Shown piece after piece: positions 7,814 through 17,032 of a DNA stretch of 64,000 nt. Each line of letters opens with the position of its first letter. The first letter of the stretch is position 1. Both the position numbers and the translations under genes were made by a program. The notes beneath the pieces were generated by a model. That model did no database searches. It worked only from the letters and a program-made list of their open reading frames with translations, and was not told the origin of the DNA. The DNA is from Candidatus Bathyarchaeota archaeon. Lineage in GTDB: Archaea > Thermoproteota > Bathyarchaeia > Bathyarchaeales > Bathycorpusculaceae. The stretch is from NCBI GenBank assembly GCA_012515445.1, contig JAAYYI010000055.1, positions 1-64,000 on the forward strand, in the 5' to 3' direction.

Positions 7814-8826
7814 AGGAACTCTGGCTGGAAACCCCAACAAAAAAGCCCGCCTTTGAAGATATCATCAACAAATACGTTGACGTAGTAGTCGAGGGTGATA
7901 AGGCATGTTTTCTTGCAAACAAGCAAACATTAAACGTAGCCGCCCCAACCAGCGAAGCAGCACTCGAGAAGAATAAAACCGCTAAGGTTTACCGCATATG
8001 TATTGCTGATAAGGCAAGCGAGAATCTTATCGTTAAAGCCGCCGAGCAAGGCGTTTCACACATCCTTGTAAGTACAGCGAACTGGCGAGTTATTCCGCTC
8101 GAAAACCTCATCGCCCGCGTGAAGGGCAAGAGCAAACTAATCGCAGAAGTAACAAACGCAGAAGAAGCCAAAGTGGCGCTGGAAACACTCGAGTTGGGCA
8201 CCGACGGTGTACTGCTAAAGACCGATGACGCAGACGAAGCGCTAAAAACCGTCGCAGTCGTCAAACCAGAAGCACTCAAACTTGAGATGGTACCAGCAAA
8301 AATAATCACAACTAAAGCTATCAGTACCGGCGCACGCGTCTGCGTAGACACTTGCGACCTCATGCAGCCCGGCGAAGGAATGCTTGTCGGCAGCCAAAGC
8401 GCAGGACTCTTCCTCGTCGAAGCAGAAGTCAACGAGAACCCCTACGTCGCTTCGCGGCCATTCCGAGTCAACGCAGGCTCATGCTCCATGTACACCTTAG
8501 GCTCGCTACAAAACACCCGCTACTTGCAGGAGTTTAAGGCAGGCGACGAAGTCATCCTCGTGACCCGCGAAGGCAAAACCCGCAAAGCCAACGTCGGACG
8601 CATAAAAATCGAAATCAGACCGCTCATCTTAGTCGAAGCAGAAGTTGGTGGAAAAACAATCAAAACGATCCTGCAAAATGCCGAAACTATCCGCGTAGTC
8701 ACACCTAAAGCATCCAAACCCGTCACCGAACTGAAACCCGGCGACGAAGTCATGGTGCACCTTGCGGCAAGGGGCGGCAGGCACTTTGGCATTTCTGTGC
8801 CGGATGAAACGGTGATTGAGAAGTGA
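7810..8826 (+). CDS. 3-dehydroquinate synthase II (AroB')
   Basis: 338 aa, TTG start overlapping the previous stop (TTGA). This is the archaeal family (MJ1249 type), unrelated to bacterial AroB. It starts MKELWLETP, and has VDTCDLMQPGEGMLVGS, ASRPFRVNAGSCSMY and the C-terminal AARGGRHFG. It performs NAD-dependent oxidative deamination and cyclisation of ADTH to 3-dehydroquinate. The length is normal for the family. Overlaps on both sides show translational coupling with ADTH synthase and AroD. Confidence 0.95.
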   Translation: MKELWLETPTKKPAFEDIINKYVDVVVEGDKACFLANKQTLNVAAPTSEAALEKNKTAKVYRICIADKASENLIVKAAEQGVSHILVSTANWRVIPLENLIARVKGKSKLIAEVTNAEEAKVALETLELGTDGVLLKTDDADEALKTVAVVKPEALKLEMVPAKIITTKAISTGARVCVDTCDLMQPGEGMLVGSQSAGLFLVEAEVNENPYVASRPFRVNAGSCSMYTLGSLQNTRYLQEFKAGDEVILVTREGKTRKANVGRIKIEIRPLILVEAEVGGKTIKTILQNAETIRVVTPKASKPVTELKPGDEVMVHLAARGGRHFGISVPDETVIEK

Positions 8827-9509
8827 GCGCAAGAATTTGCGTTTCGATTCTTCCTAAAAACATAGCTGATGCACTAGAGTTTATTGGTAAAGCAGAAAAA
8901 GAGGGCGCTGACTTCATCGAGGTGCGCATGGACGCCTTAGAAGAAACTCGTAACCTCTCTGACTTGCCGAAGAGCACAAAAATTCCTCTTATTGCAACTA
9001 ATAAATTGCAGAGCGAAAGGGGCTATTTCGCCGGCTCCGAAGTTGAACGGCAACAAACGCTGATTAACGCTGCGAAAGCTGGTTTTGCATATGTTGACGT
9101 GGACTTTTTTAGCAGCAAACGCAACGAAACACTATCGAAGCTCAAGCAACTGTGTGCTAAAACTTTTGTTTCTTACCACAAATACGACGGCATCCTATCA
9201 ATTTCAGCCCTAGAAAACATACTTGACGAGCAAATTAATAGTGGAGCAGACATCTGCAAAATCGTCTTAACCGCCAGACAAATCGAAGACAACCTCCCAA
9301 TCCTAAGCTTCGTCAGCTTCGCCTCAACCAAAGCCAAGCTCGTATGCTTCTGTATGGGCGAACAAGGCAAAACCTCTCGTCTGCTATCGCCAGCTTTAGG
9401 CGCTTTCTTTACATTCGCCGCGTTGGACAACAACAGCCAAACAGCAGCTGGACAGATGACTATAAAAGAAATGAAAGCCGCATACAGACTATTAGGGATA
9501 GGGCAATAG
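8823..9509 (+). CDS. aroD: 3-dehydroquinate dehydratase, type I
   Basis: 228 aa, GTG start overlapping the previous TGA. Type I (Schiff-base) family: EVRMDALEE (about 37-45), the catalytic His in FVSYHKYDG (about 119), the Schiff-base Lys in ICKIVLTAR (about 146) and the C-terminal AAGQMTIKEMK. It converts 3-dehydroquinate to 3-dehydroshikimate. Its stop abuts the aroE start. Confidence 0.95.
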   Translation: MSARICVSILPKNIADALEFIGKAEKEGADFIEVRMDALEETRNLSDLPKSTKIPLIATNKLQSERGYFAGSEVERQQTLINAAKAGFAYVDVDFFSSKRNETLSKLKQLCAKTFVSYHKYDGILSISALENILDEQINSGADICKIVLTARQIEDNLPILSFVSFASTKAKLVCFCMGEQGKTSRLLSPALGAFFTFAALDNNSQTAAGQMTIKEMKAAYRLLGIGQ

Positions 9510-10370
9510 ATGACAATTTCGGGCAAGACACGAGTGTGCGGAGTTATAGGTGACCCCATAGAGCACTCGCTTAGCCCAATAATGCAGAACGCGGCTTTCC
9601 AAGCGCTCGACCTCGACTATGTTTATTTAGCGTTCAAAGTCAAACCCTCCTGCGTAGCAGACGCAGTGAACGGCATCCGAGCACTTAACTTCCGAGGCTT
9701 AAACGTAACCATGCCCCATAAGAAGTCAGTTATGGCAAACCTCGACAGAATTGACCTGTCAGCCCAGATTATAGATTCAGTTAACACTATACTTAACAAG
9801 GATAATTTGCTGTTTGGCTTTAACACTGACGGCGTAGGCGCTGTAAGGGCGCTTAAAGAGAACGGTGTTGCGCTTAAAGGCCGAAAAGTGGTGCTGCTGG
9901 GCGCTGGCGGAGCCGCTAGAGCCATAGCGTATGCGGTAGCAAAGGAAGCCGACGAACTCGCCGTGCTAAACCGAACGGCGAAGGATGCTCAGGCGCTGGC
10001 GAGGTTGGTTGAGAAGGCGGCGAACAAGCGTATCGTTGCAGCCTCAATTGAGCCAGAAGACATCGACGCTAACCTACAGGATTCAGACATCCTAATCAAC
10101 GCTACCTCAGTCGGCATGAAACCTCGCATTGACGAAACCCCCGTGCCAATCGAACTTTTACGCTCAAACCTCGCGGTAATGGACATAGTTTACAACCCAC
10201 TCGAAACTAAGCTGGCGAAAGACGCCAAGGCATTAGGGGCTAAAGTTGTCAGCGGTGTGGAGATGCTGATTTATCAGGGTGCATCCTCTTTTGAGATCTG
10301 GACGGGCAAGTCGGCACCCGTTGAAGTTATGAGGAAGGCAGCGCTAACTCATTTAGAAAAGAAGGCATAA
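9510..10370 (+). CDS. aroE: Shikimate dehydrogenase
   Basis: 286 aa. N-terminal substrate domain with GDPIEHSLSPIMQNAAF (the SLSP motif) and the catalytic Lys in NVTMPHKKSV. The NADP fold begins at VVLLGAGGAARAIAYAV (about residue 128), with NTDGVGAVRAL before it and NRTAKDA following. The C-terminal GVEMLIYQGASSFEIWTG is typical. It reduces 3-dehydroshikimate to shikimate. It directly follows the aroD stop. Confidence 0.95.
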   Translation: MTISGKTRVCGVIGDPIEHSLSPIMQNAAFQALDLDYVYLAFKVKPSCVADAVNGIRALNFRGLNVTMPHKKSVMANLDRIDLSAQIIDSVNTILNKDNLLFGFNTDGVGAVRALKENGVALKGRKVVLLGAGGAARAIAYAVAKEADELAVLNRTAKDAQALARLVEKAANKRIVAASIEPEDIDANLQDSDILINATSVGMKPRIDETPVPIELLRSNLAVMDIVYNPLETKLAKDAKALGAKVVSGVEMLIYQGASSFEIWTGKSAPVEVMRKAALTHLEKKA

Positions 10371-10373
10371 GCT

Positions 10374-11243
10374 TTGACTGGAAAGGGGGTGGCGATGGCG
10401 CATGGCGCGGCGACAATTGTGAACGCGATTGCATTGGGTAGGGGCGCAGCGTTCGGCGTTGATTTATGGACTAAAGCAGAAGCCAAACTAACAAGCGAAG
10501 TGGGAGTTTTCGAAGTAGAAATAACTTCTGATCCGCATGAGAGTACTCTGCTTGTTGAGCGCACAGTTTTCCGCGTGCTAGAACACTTCGGGCTAGCGAA
10601 AGAGTTTGGCGCCAAAGTAAAAACCACCTCGAATATCCCAGCCGCCAGAGGGTTAAAGAGCAGCAGTGTAGCCGCAAACGCAACCGCACTCGCAACGGTC
10701 ACAGCGCTCGGCAAGGCGCTAGATGACTTAGAAATAGTCAAGTTAGGCGTGCAAGCGGCTTTTGATGCAAAATGCACAATCACAGGAGCATTCGATGACG
10801 CATGTGCTTCCTACTTCGGCGGCGCCGTCGTAACCGACAATGCGAATCGCCAAATACTCGAACGGTACCCAATACCCGAAGACTTAATGGTGCTATTTCA
10901 TGTGCCGCCGCAGAAAGCCTACACCATCAACTCAGATGTGAAGCGGCTTCAGACGGTTAAGCCACTGGTGGAGTTGGCGTTTGAGAAGGCGTTAGAGGGC
11001 AAAATTTGGGAAGCATTAACACTGAATGGGCTGGTTTACTCGGCGGCTTCTAACCAGAACACCACAATCGCCATTGACGCTCTTGCAGCCGGCGCAGTCT
11101 CAGCAGGGCTATGCGGGAAAGGACCAGCAGTCACCGCCGTCACCGCCAAAGACAACCTTGATAAAGTCAAAGCCGCCCTCCAGAAGTATGAGGGCGAAGT
11201 TTTAGTGACAAATCCGAACAGCGAGAAAGCCAAGGTGGCATAA
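10374..11243 (+). CDS. Shikimate kinase, archaeal GHMP type
   Basis: 289 aa, TTG start. GHMP-kinase family: AHGAATIVNAIALGRGAAFG at the N-terminus, the phosphate-binding motif PAARGLKSSSVAANA (about 84-98) and the C-terminal GLCGKGPAVTAV. This is the archaeal replacement of bacterial AroK; it phosphorylates shikimate at O3. Its place between aroE and aroA fits exactly. A bacterial-type shikimate kinase-like protein is encoded separately at 60646-61173. Confidence 0.93.
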   Translation: MTGKGVAMAHGAATIVNAIALGRGAAFGVDLWTKAEAKLTSEVGVFEVEITSDPHESTLLVERTVFRVLEHFGLAKEFGAKVKTTSNIPAARGLKSSSVAANATALATVTALGKALDDLEIVKLGVQAAFDAKCTITGAFDDACASYFGGAVVTDNANRQILERYPIPEDLMVLFHVPPQKAYTINSDVKRLQTVKPLVELAFEKALEGKIWEALTLNGLVYSAASNQNTTIAIDALAAGAVSAGLCGKGPAVTAVTAKDNLDKVKAALQKYEGEVLVTNPNSEKAKVA

Positions 11244-11244
11244 A

Positions 11245-12534
11245 ATGGATGTAATAGTCAGAAAAGCAGGGCGCTTAAGCGGCGAAGTCTCAGCTCCTGC
11301 CTCGAAATCTTATACGCAGCGTATGGTTATTGCCTCCGCTCTTTCCGAGGGCACGTCGCATCTTTTCAATCCACTCTACTCCGATGACACCGAAGCGGCG
11401 CTACGTGCAGTTACCGCTTTAGGTGCACAGTTTAAGGCGGAAGACGGCTGCTGGGCAATCAAGGGGGCAAAACTCCAAGCGGCAAAGCAGCCTATTGACT
11501 GTGGAGAATCCGGCGCAACTCTGCGCTTCATGATACCTGTCGCTGCGCTGGCGGATGGCCCCTCGACGCTGCTGTTTAGGGGTTCACTTGAGCGTCGCCC
11601 CGTAGAGCCACTACTTAAGTGCTTAAAGGAGCTTGGCGCAGACACCCACGTTGGCAGAGAGGGCGATTATAACGCAGTCTACGTTGAGGGCGGCGGCTTA
11701 GTCGGCGGCAAATGTAGTATCCCCGGAGACGTAAGCTCACAGTTCATATCTGGTTTGATGTTCGCTTGCCCCTTAGCTAAGGCTGACATAGTGATTAGGT
11801 TAACTTCACCGCTGGAATCAGCTGATTATGTCAAGATGACTGAGGCAGTTCTATCGAAGCATGCTGTGGAAACCGCGTTTGAGGAAGACAGCATCTTCAT
11901 CGCAGGCCATCAAACCTACAAGGCTGCCGACGGCACAGTACCCGGCGACTTCTCCTCAGCCGCCTTCTTGCTCGCCGCCGCTGCCATCACAAATTCTGAA
12001 GTAACCGTAAGCAACCTCGACTACCAAGCGGTGCAAGGTGACAAAGCCATCGTTGGCATCCTAAAAGAGATGGGTGTGGAAGGGCAGGTGTGCCCAGACA
12101 GCATTCAAATCTTGGGCAGAGGTAAACCGCTTAAACCTGTAGAGGTCGATGTGAAAAACATCCCGGACCTTGTGCCAGTTATTGCAGTATTAGCCTGCTA
12201 TGCCGAGGGCACTTCATACATTACGGGGGCGAGGCGACTCAGGCTGAAAGAATCCGATCGCCTGCTCACAGTCAGCGAGGAGCTGGGTAAGATGGGCGCA
12301 GACATACAGATAACAGAGGACTCAATGACTATAAAAGGTAGCCCCTTGCATGGCACAACAGTTGATCCCCATAACGACCACCGCATCGCCATGGCAGCAG
12401 CCGTAGCCGCATTCGGCGCAGAAGGTCAAACAGTAATCCAGCATGCAGAATGTATCAGAAAGTCTTATCCGCAGTTCTACCTTCACATAAAGCAACTAGG
12501 AGCTGAAGTGGTTGGCGGGAAACTCGATAGGTAA
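11245..12534 (+). CDS. aroA: 3-phosphoshikimate 1-carboxyvinyltransferase (EPSP synthase)
   Basis: 429 aa, full length. Hallmarks: SAPASKSYTQRM (PEP/shikimate Lys, about 16-28), CGESGATLRFMIPVAA, SLERRPVEPLL, SSQFISGLMFA, VPGDFSSAAF, RLKESDRL and PHNDHRIAMA. It joins shikimate 3-phosphate and PEP. The start is one base after the shikimate kinase stop, and the 3' end overlaps aroC by 23 bases. Confidence 0.96.
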   Translation: MDVIVRKAGRLSGEVSAPASKSYTQRMVIASALSEGTSHLFNPLYSDDTEAALRAVTALGAQFKAEDGCWAIKGAKLQAAKQPIDCGESGATLRFMIPVAALADGPSTLLFRGSLERRPVEPLLKCLKELGADTHVGREGDYNAVYVEGGGLVGGKCSIPGDVSSQFISGLMFACPLAKADIVIRLTSPLESADYVKMTEAVLSKHAVETAFEEDSIFIAGHQTYKAADGTVPGDFSSAAFLLAAAAITNSEVTVSNLDYQAVQGDKAIVGILKEMGVEGQVCPDSIQILGRGKPLKPVEVDVKNIPDLVPVIAVLACYAEGTSYITGARRLRLKESDRLLTVSEELGKMGADIQITEDSMTIKGSPLHGTTVDPHNDHRIAMAAAVAAFGAEGQTVIQHAECIRKSYPQFYLHIKQLGAEVVGGKLDR

Positions 12535-13615
12535 AGAATTCACAGTTACAACGTTCGGTGAGAGCCACGGCAAAGTCATCGGAGTAGTCGTTGACGGATG
12601 CCCAGCGGGGCTACCTCTAAGCGAGGCGGATTTTCAAGAGGAGCTGGATCGGAGAATCCCCGCGGATACCCGAATCGTCTCACCAAGAGTCGAGAAGGAC
12701 AATGCTTCAATCTTAAGCGGCGTCTTTAACGGCTACACCACAGGCGCACCTATAGCGTTAACAGTGGAGAATAAAGAGACACGATCAAGCGACTACGAGG
12801 CAGTCAAAGACCTGCCGCGTCCAGCGCATTCAGATTACCCCGCGCGCGTCAGATACGGCGGTTTCAACGATCACCGGGGCGGAGGACGCTTCAGCGGCCG
12901 AGTCACAGTTGCATTGATCATGGCGGGTGTAGTTGCAAAGAAGCTACTAAACGGCATAGACATAGACGTACTCGCATACACACAAGCCATCGGGCAAGTG
13001 AAAAGCGACAAAAAGTTGACTGCAGCGGAAATCAAAGCGAACCGCTACAAAGCAGCCACACGATGCCCAGACCCTACATGCGCTGAAGAGATGGAGCAAG
13101 CGATAATCGCGGCTAAAGAGGCGGGAGATAGCATCGGTGGAGTAATCGAGTGCCAGACACATAACCTGCCTGCTGGCGTCGGCGAACCCCTATTTGACAC
13201 CCTCGACGGCGACTTAGCGAAGGCGCTGTTTGCTGTTCCAGCAGTGAAGGGCGTGGAATTCGGCGTCGGCTTTAAAGCTGCCGAGTTGCGCGGTTCAGAA
13301 AACAATGACCCCTTCCTTGTGGTAGACGACAAAGTGGTAACGGTGACAAACAATGCTGGCGGAGTCTTAGGTGGCTTATCCAGCGGTATGCCAATCGTGG
13401 TTCGCGTGGCAATCAAACCAACGCCATCTATCGCTAAAGAGCAGCAAACCGTAAACATCGCCAAAATGGAGAATGCCAAACTCAGCGTGAAGGGCCGTCA
13501 TGACCCCTGTGTGGTGCCAAAGGCGGTGCCGGCTGTTGAAGCAGCGGTTGCAGTAACACTTGTGGATCACCTACTACGTGTAGGTGCAATCCCAAGAATC
13601 CTAAAGGAGCGTTAA
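12512..13615 (+). CDS. aroC: Chorismate synthase
   Basis: 367 aa. TTG start inside aroA, chosen because it gives the usual N-terminus MAGNSIGKEF. Signatures: TTFGESHGKVIGVVVDG, RYGGFNDHRGGGRFSGR, GDSIGGVIECQ, NNAGGVLGGLSSG and GRHDPCVVPKAVPAVEA. It eliminates phosphate from EPSP using reduced FMN. The 23-base overlap with aroA implies coupled translation. Confidence 0.96.
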   Translation: MAGNSIGKEFTVTTFGESHGKVIGVVVDGCPAGLPLSEADFQEELDRRIPADTRIVSPRVEKDNASILSGVFNGYTTGAPIALTVENKETRSSDYEAVKDLPRPAHSDYPARVRYGGFNDHRGGGRFSGRVTVALIMAGVVAKKLLNGIDIDVLAYTQAIGQVKSDKKLTAAEIKANRYKAATRCPDPTCAEEMEQAIIAAKEAGDSIGGVIECQTHNLPAGVGEPLFDTLDGDLAKALFAVPAVKGVEFGVGFKAAELRGSENNDPFLVVDDKVVTVTNNAGGVLGGLSSGMPIVVRVAIKPTPSIAKEQQTVNIAKMENAKLSVKGRHDPCVVPKAVPAVEAAVAVTLVDHLLRVGAIPRILKER

Positions 13616-13620
13616 AAATT

Positions 13621-13881
13621 ATGGTAGAGTTAGCGGAACTCCGCGAAAAAGTCGATGCGATCGACGATCAAATCTTACGTGATTTAGTCCAGCGTGCAAA
13701 AGTCTGCCAAGCTATCGGTGAACTCAAAAAACAGAAGGGTAAACCTGTACAGGATCTCCAGCGCGAGGTAGAAGTGTTCAAGCGATCAAGAGAACGTGCT
13801 GAAATGCTTAAGCTGGACCCTAACCACATCGAACGGATTTTCCGCGAAATAGTTAATATGTGCAGTGCCGTTCAAGAGTAA
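13621..13881 (+). CDS. Chorismate mutase, AroQ class
   Basis: 86 aa, all-helical AroQ fold: LREKVDAIDDQIL at the N-terminus, the active-site segment RAKVCQAIGELKKQKGKPVQD and the C-terminal helix HIERIFREIVNMCSAVQE. It rearranges chorismate to prephenate. It stands alone rather than fused to prephenate dehydratase or dehydrogenase. The following aminotransferase lies in the same reading frame after the TAA stop. Confidence 0.93.
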   Translation: MVELAELREKVDAIDDQILRDLVQRAKVCQAIGELKKQKGKPVQDLQREVEVFKRSRERAEMLKLDPNHIERIFREIVNMCSAVQE

Positions 13882-13908
13882 GGAACTCTTAACGGAGAGT
13901 TGACTGTA

Positions 13909-14985
13909 ATGCTCTATGAAATAAACGAGAAAGCACTCAGACTAGAAAGCGAAGGAAAAAAGATCATCCGACTTAACCTCGGCGACCCAGACATGGCTAC
14001 GCCTCCCGAAATCGTTGAAGCAGCTTATGGAGCAATGAAGGCAGGTAAAACCAAGTACAGTTCATCATACGGCGAGACCAAGCTAAGGGCAAAAATCGCC
14101 GAAGCCCACGGCGTTAAAACAGAAAACGTCGTCATCACACCCGGCAGCAAATGGGCAATATTCTCAACCATGTTCTTGATGCTTAAGAACGGCGGCAACA
14201 TTATCAGCCCAACACCCTACTGGACAGCATACGATTTAATCGCTAAAACCATCGGGGCGAAAACCAAGCTGCTCCACACTAACATGGAAGACGGCTGGAA
14301 AGTTGACTTAGACAAGCTCCAAGACTTGATCGACAGCGAAACAAAAATGATCATATTAAACAACCCCAACAACCCCACCAGCAAAGTCATGGACAGCGAA
14401 ACACTCGACGGCATAGTTGAAATCGCCAACGAGAAGGGCATCACAGTACTCTCCGACGAAGTCTATGGCGCAATCGCATTCAAAAAAACAAAAAGTATCC
14501 TAGACTACGGAGCAGACTCCAAACACATACTCTCAAACGGCTTTAGTAAAACCTTCACCATGACAGGCTGGCGCATCGGCTACATAGTCGCAAACAAACC
14601 ATTCGTAGACAACGTGACAAAACTCAACCAGATCACATTCAACAACGTGCCAGTATTCATCCAAGAAGCGGCCATGAAAGGAATGGAACTACACGCACAG
14701 ATCGCTTCAAACATTAAAGCCAAGTACAAGGCACGCGCAGACCTCGCCTCAAAGAAGCTCAAAGCGGCAGGATTCGAATTCACCGCTCCAGAGGCACCAT
14801 TCTATGTGTTCCCAAGACGCAAAGGCTTAGACGGCGTCAAATTCACCCTCAACCTCTTGGACAGAGGTGTAGCTGTTGCTCCAGGCTCAAGCTTTGGAGA
14901 CTACCCCGAGCACTTCAGAATCAGCCTAACAGCACCAGACGACCAAATCGAGGATGGCTTGAACAAAATTTGCGAGGCAACTTGA
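13909..14985 (+). CDS. Class I aminotransferase, probably aromatic/aspartate
   Basis: 358 aa from ATG 13909, which has GGAGAG nine bases upstream; TTG 13900 would add three residues. Fold-type I PLP enzyme: INLGDPD-like RLNLGDPDMATP near the N-terminus, NNPNNPTSKVM, and the PLP Lys in SNGFSKTFTMTGWRIGY (K214). It is slightly short at the N-terminus for the family, lacking the usual leading 15-20 residues. Between chorismate mutase and prephenate dehydrogenase it should transaminate prephenate or 4-hydroxyphenylpyruvate/phenylpyruvate. Confidence 0.88.
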   Translation: MLYEINEKALRLESEGKKIIRLNLGDPDMATPPEIVEAAYGAMKAGKTKYSSSYGETKLRAKIAEAHGVKTENVVITPGSKWAIFSTMFLMLKNGGNIISPTPYWTAYDLIAKTIGAKTKLLHTNMEDGWKVDLDKLQDLIDSETKMIILNNPNNPTSKVMDSETLDGIVEIANEKGITVLSDEVYGAIAFKKTKSILDYGADSKHILSNGFSKTFTMTGWRIGYIVANKPFVDNVTKLNQITFNNVPVFIQEAAMKGMELHAQIASNIKAKYKARADLASKKLKAAGFEFTAPEAPFYVFPRRKGLDGVKFTLNLLDRGVAVAPGSSFGDYPEHFRISLTAPDDQIEDGLNKICEAT

Positions 14986-15866
14986 TGCGTACAGCCGTTC
15001 TTGGCGCGGGAAAAATGGGTGTCTGGTACGCTAAGTACTGCAAAGCCAACGGCGACACCGTTATTCTCGCGGACAGGAACGCAGACAAGTTAGCCAAACT
15101 AAGAGACGAGTTGGGCGTCGAAACAGCCGATTTCTCAACCGCAGTAAAAGGTGCAGACCGCGTCATAATCTGCGTATCCATATCCTCTTTTGAGGAAACA
15201 GTCAAAAAGATCGCAGCCTCAACACATAAGGGCCAACCAATAATGGACATATGCTCCATCAAAGAGCACCCGGTTGAAGTCATGCACCGCTACCTAAAAG
15301 ACGCCCTCGTGCTGGGTACCCATCCGGTTTTTGGGCCGGGCAGCAACGGCGTAGCACACAAAGCCTACGTGTTGACACCCACTAACGAGCAAGAAGCCGC
15401 CTACGCAGAAGAATTTAAGCAGTGGCTCGAAAAAGAGGAAGCCCATGTCTTCATCATGACTCCTCAGAAGCACGACGAATTAATGTCTATCATCCTTGGA
15501 TTCCCGCATTTCGTGGGGTTAGCTGCCTGCGAAACTCTGCTTGAGCAACCAGCCTATGGTGAATCTAAAAAACTCGCCGGCACAACCTATCGCATGCTAT
15601 TCACCCTCGCAGAATCAGTTGCTCAGGAGACCCCTGACCTCTACGCCAATGTCCAAACTAAAGTTCCGGGACTACGCAAGATGGAGGAGAGCTTCATCAG
15701 CAATGCCCAAGAATGGGTTGACTTGATGAAGAAAAAAGACACAGCCGAAATCATGGCCCGCATGGACCGCTTACGCGCCAAACTCGCAAAAGCCGACAGT
15801 GACTACGGTAAAAGCTACGAGACCATGTATAAGATGCTTGAAGCAACAGAAGAAGACAAAGCATAA
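14985..15866 (+). CDS. tyrA: Prephenate dehydrogenase
   Basis: 293 aa from ATG 14985, overlapping the previous stop (TGATG) with GCGAGG upstream. Rossmann motif VLGAGKMGVWYAKY at the start, then CSIKEHPVEVMHRY and THPVFGPGSNGVAHKAYVLTP (substrate-binding His). A helical C-terminal dimerisation domain follows. It oxidatively decarboxylates prephenate to 4-hydroxyphenylpyruvate. It is the last gene of the aromatic operon; no prephenate dehydratase is nearby. Confidence 0.9.
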   Translation: MRTAVLGAGKMGVWYAKYCKANGDTVILADRNADKLAKLRDELGVETADFSTAVKGADRVIICVSISSFEETVKKIAASTHKGQPIMDICSIKEHPVEVMHRYLKDALVLGTHPVFGPGSNGVAHKAYVLTPTNEQEAAYAEEFKQWLEKEEAHVFIMTPQKHDELMSIILGFPHFVGLAACETLLEQPAYGESKKLAGTTYRMLFTLAESVAQETPDLYANVQTKVPGLRKMEESFISNAQEWVDLMKKKDTAEIMARMDRLRAKLAKADSDYGKSYETMYKMLEATEEDKA

Positions 15867-16183
15867 CCCAGCTAACGATTAATCCAAAGTAATGCGTAAT
15901 TTTTTGTACATACACAGCAACATAAGCTGACCAAGCCATAGATTTCATCTGGCGTTAAGTGTGATTAGACAAATAAACCCAAAGCACGGTGCAAAGAAAT
16001 CTAAGCTATGGAATGATCCATACATTCCGATGCCGGAACTGCTTAAGGAAGCAGCAGACGCACATAAGCTTAGGGCACAGAAAATAGTATAATCACCTTC
16101 ATAACTTAATTGTAGCTGCCGCCGTTTTGCAGTAACTATAAAAGGCTTTAACGCATTGGGTTCATTCAACGGATGGGTACCCA
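15867..16183 (+). other. Intergenic region with a promoter for the amidotransferase gene
   Basis: Holds one possible small ORF (15961-16092, listed separately) and, near 16136-16146, the TATA-like ACTATAAAAGG. That would start transcription about 15 bases before the ATG at 16184. I see nothing else. Confidence 0.5.
15961..16092 (+). CDS. Possible small basic protein, 43 aa
   Basis: GTG start, no clear ribosome binding site. The product is basic and helical (HGAKKSKLWNDPYIPMPELL, then KEAADAHKLRAQKIV). Amino-acid composition is protein-like, with the codon preferences of the neighbourhood, but there is no recognisable family. It could be a fragment of a larger gene. Confidence 0.35.
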   Translation: MIRQINPKHGAKKSKLWNDPYIPMPELLKEAADAHKLRAQKIV

Positions 16184-16819
16184 ATGACAAAAACACTACT
16201 TGTAAACTGCTACCTAGACAGCAACAGAATCTATGAACTCAGAGAGGCATTAGGAAAATTTACCGTATGCAGAATTGTACCCTACACAAGCATTGGACTA
16301 GGCTATGAACTGCCCGCGTCGGACATAAGCGCAGTAGTAATCAGCGGTTCAGAAGCCCGAATAACAAACCCAGAAGACCTCGCCAAGTTTAGAGGTGTCT
16401 CGGAGCTTATCAAGTCATGCAAGGTACCGCTACTCGGCATCTGCTTTGGTCATCAGCTGCTATGCTCAACGTACGGCGCCAAAACCGCAACCCTAAAACA
16501 GCCAGTCATTGACCGATTCGAGCAGGTTAAAATCATCCAAACAGGTGACATACTCGCAAGGTTCCGAATGGGCCAAACCGTTCCATTCGCAGAGTACCAC
16601 AATGACTTTGTTCAAAAAGACAGCTTAGAAAACGCGGGATTTAACCTGTTAGCTGACTCAGCGTCCTGTGAGGTTGAGGCAGTTAAGCATAAGGCGAAGC
16701 TCTTCTTCGGCGTCCAATTTCACCCTGAACGCATAACGGTCGGCGGCGAAACACATGACGAAGGATATAAAGTTTTAGACAACTTTTACTGCAACAACGT
16801 AAAGCGTCTAGGAATTTAG
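16184..16819 (+). CDS. Class I glutamine amidotransferase
   Basis: 211 aa. The triad nucleophile is in LLGICFGHQLLC (C87), and the His/Glu pair in GVQFHPERITVGG. SAVVISGSEARITN forms the oxyanion-side strand. Glutamine hydrolysis supplies ammonia to a partner. It resembles the GuaA amidotransferase subunit and anthranilate synthase component II, but no synthetase partner lies next to it and the N-terminus (VNCYLDSNRIYELREALG) is atypical. The acceptor is therefore unknown. Confidence 0.8.
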   Translation: MTKTLLVNCYLDSNRIYELREALGKFTVCRIVPYTSIGLGYELPASDISAVVISGSEARITNPEDLAKFRGVSELIKSCKVPLLGICFGHQLLCSTYGAKTATLKQPVIDRFEQVKIIQTGDILARFRMGQTVPFAEYHNDFVQKDSLENAGFNLLADSASCEVEAVKHKAKLFFGVQFHPERITVGGETHDEGYKVLDNFYCNNVKRLGI

Positions 16820-16874
16820 GCTCTTTCTAACTTTTTAGCTTTTCAACTTGTAGAAATCGCCTTAACGAGCTGTG

Positions 16875-17000
16875 TTGGTTGTACTGTCGCCTCAACCAGC
16901 CCGCAATCCAAACCCGACGCTGAATATGAAACCGTTGTTTCTGCAAAAAGTTATGGAAGATGAAGTAGCAGCGCCGACTCCTCTTCTTCTAATTAAAAAA
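16875..17000 (+). repeat. Dispersed structured element, copy 2
   Basis: 5' hairpin GGTTG...CAACC enclosing TGTCGCC, middle hairpin GAAAC/GTTTC (ACCGTTGTTTCTGCAAAA) and the conserved 3' hairpin starting GGAAGATGAAGTAGCAGCGC and closing CTCCTCTTCTTC, followed by TAATTAAAAAAAATATT. It lies between two convergent genes. Confidence 0.75.
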
Positions 17001-17032
17001 AATATTCTCCAAATAAAACCTGATTTACCCCT

